The notes beneath the pieces are model-generated. The model was not told where the DNA came from. It saw nothing but the letters and a program-made list of their open reading frames with translations, and did not search any database. Source: Alphaproteobacteria bacterium (lineage in GTDB: Bacteria; Pseudomonadota; Alphaproteobacteria; Rhodobacterales; Rhodobacteraceae). Taken from it: DNA of 8,424 nucleotides. Location of the stretch: the NCBI GenBank assembly GCA_030425945.1, contig JAUHZL010000104.1, positions 1 to 8,424 on the forward strand, given 5' to 3'. Below, piece after piece: positions 6,583 to 8,424 of this stretch. Made by a program: the position numbers and the translations under genes. Numbering within the stretch: position 1 is the stretch's first letter; the number at the start of each line of letters is the position of its first letter.

Positions 6583-6600
6583 GTTACGTTATACAATCAC
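6583..6600. promoter_or_regulatory. Candidate Zur operator, znuA-proximal dyad
   Basis: This second 18-bp imperfect palindrome has the pattern GT-A---TATA---T-AC, centred at 6591/6592. It agrees with the other dyad at 11 of 18 positions, including GTTAT and the outer G and C. The centres are 31 bp apart, close to three helical turns. It contains possible -10 elements for both directions: TACAAT at 6592-6597 (+) and TATAAC, read on the - strand, at 6588-6593. No convincing -35 pairs with either at normal spacing. A repressor here would cover both promoters. Confidence 0.5.
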
Positions 6601-6605
6601 AGAGG
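6601..6605 (+). promoter_or_regulatory. Ribosome binding site of znuA
   Basis: AGAGG lies 7 bases before the ATG at 6613 and only one base before the in-frame ATG at 6607. This favours 6613 as the start. Confidence 0.55.
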
Positions 6606-6612
6606 TATGCCG

Positions 6613-7590
6613 ATGTCCAGAAACCCGATCCCGATGGCCCTGACCGCCGCGCTGCTGGCCGGGACCGCGCAGGCCGACGTGCCGCGCGTCGCGGTGGACA
6701 TCGCGCCGGTGCATGCGCTGGTGGCGCAGGTCATGCAAGGGGTCGGCACGCCGGACCTGATCGTGCCGCCCGGGGCCTCGCCGCACGAGCACAGCCTTCG
6801 GCCCTCCGAGGCGCGCGCGCTGCAGGAGGCGGACCTGGTGGTCTGGGTCGGCCCCGACCTGACGCCCTGGATGCAGGATGCCATCGCCACGCTGGCCGGG
6901 GATGCCACCCTCGCCACGCTGATGGAGGCCGATGGCGTGCAAGTGCTGGAGGTCCGCGAGGGCGCGCTGTTCGAGGCCCATGCCCATGGCGCGGACGAGG
7001 ACCACGCGGATCATGGCCACGACAATCACGGGCACGGGCACGACGACCACGGGCACGACGATCATGCGCACGGGGCGCACGACCCGCATGCGTGGCTGTC
7101 GCCCGCGAATGCCGGGGCGTGGCTGGACGCCATCGCGGCCGACCTGTCCGAGGCCGACCCGGACAATGCCGCGCGCTATGCCGCGAACGCGGCCGGGGCC
7201 CGCGCGGCGCTGTCGGCCCTGACGGAGGAGGTGACCGCCCTGCTCGACCCCGTTCGCGGCGGGCGGTTCATCGTCTTCCACGACGCCTACCAGTATTTCG
7301 AGGCGGCCTTCGACATGCCGGCCGCGGGCGCGATCTCGTTGTCGGATGCCGCGGCCCCCAGCCCGGCCCGCATCGCCGAGATCCGCGACCGGGTGGCGCG
7401 CGAGGGGGTGGCCTGCGTGCTGTCGGAACCGCAGTTCAACCCGGGCCTCGTCGCGACGGTGACCGGCGGGACCGGGGTGCGGACGGCGGTGCTGGACCCG
7501 CTGGGATCGGACCTCGTGCCCGGACCCGCGCTCTACGCCGACCTGATGCGGGGGCTGGCCACCGCGCTGGCGGGCTGCCTGTCGGAGTGA
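6613..7590 (+). CDS. znuA: Periplasmic zinc-binding protein ZnuA
   Basis: This 325-residue solute-binding protein of cluster A-I captures zinc in the periplasm and hands it to ZnuB. A Sec signal peptide ends at the likely cleavage site A19-Q-A21 before D22 (hydrophobic core MALTAALLAG). The zinc ligands of the family are visible: H58 in SPHEHSLRPSEA, H159 in DPHAWLSP, H223 in VFHDAYQYF and the C-terminal D295 in LDPLGSDL. A charged His/Asp-rich loop at residues 123-159, with 14 His, precedes DPHAW. Such loops are common in ZnuA and are thought to gather zinc. The frame is open back to 6550, but that part crosses the operator region and adds no signal-like sequence. The start at 6613 is chosen on the AGAGG site; 6607 would add only two residues. 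It is divergent from zur and probably repressed by zinc-loaded Zur. Confidence 0.94.
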   Translation: MSRNPIPMALTAALLAGTAQADVPRVAVDIAPVHALVAQVMQGVGTPDLIVPPGASPHEHSLRPSEARALQEADLVVWVGPDLTPWMQDAIATLAGDATLATLMEADGVQVLEVREGALFEAHAHGADEDHADHGHDNHGHGHDDHGHDDHAHGAHDPHAWLSPANAGAWLDAIAADLSEADPDNAARYAANAAGARAALSALTEEVTALLDPVRGGRFIVFHDAYQYFEAAFDMPAAGAISLSDAAAPSPARIAEIRDRVAREGVACVLSEPQFNPGLVATVTGGTGVRTAVLDPLGSDLVPGPALYADLMRGLATALAGCLSE

Positions 7591-7612
7591 CGGACCGGGC
7601 CGGGCGCGCGGC

Positions 7613-8424
<812 letters not shown>

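Noticed and set aside
7591..7612. GC-rich stretch between znuA and the ABC ATPase gene as a terminator
   Set aside because: Only a 4-bp GCCG/CGGC pairing can be formed and there is no T-run, so it is too weak to call.

Overview
The window is GC-rich throughout, tightly packed and strongly biased to G/C in third codon positions. Gene content and protein style (a two-domain FadJ-like enzyme, a zur-znuC-znuB operon divergent from znuA, a UgpC/MalK-type ATPase) suggest an alphaproteobacterium, most likely a Rhodobacterales/Rhodobacteraceae member. This is inferred from protein resemblance, not from a phylogenetic marker. No RNA gene, insertion sequence, CRISPR array or phage gene is visible.

Region 1 (1-4367, + strand) reads as one operon for fatty-acid beta-oxidation. 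It opens with the 3' part of a thiolase, cut by the window edge, and closes with a complete two-domain enoyl-CoA hydratase / 3-hydroxyacyl-CoA dehydrogenase (FadJ/FadB type). Three small genes of unknown function lie between these two enzymes: an NTF2/SnoaL-like protein, a single-domain cupin with a full set of metal ligands, and a second NTF2/SnoaL-like protein that looks like a diverged relative of the first. The three touch each other through TGATG and ATGA stop/start overlaps. This cassette is the least explained part of the window. A perfect 10-bp inverted repeat (4382-4405) sits in the short convergent gap after the operon.

Region 2 (4417-7590) is a complete high-affinity zinc uptake locus. 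On the - strand, zur, znuC and znuB follow each other with ATGA overlaps at both junctions. On the + strand znuA diverges from zur. The gap between the zur and znuA start codons is only 56 bp and, with the zur start codon, holds two related imperfect dyads 31 bp apart. These are good candidates for Zur operators serving both promoters. When zinc is plentiful, Zur would be expected to shut off both the transporter and its own gene. Both ZnuA (periplasmic side) and ZnuC (cytoplasmic side) carry histidine-rich stretches with 14 His each. The one on ZnuA is common in the family; the C-terminal one on ZnuC is less usual.

Region 3 (7613-8424, - strand) is the C-terminal two thirds or so of a UgpC/MalK-type sugar or glycerol-phosphate ABC transporter ATPase. 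It converges on znuA with a 22-bp gap and runs off the right edge.
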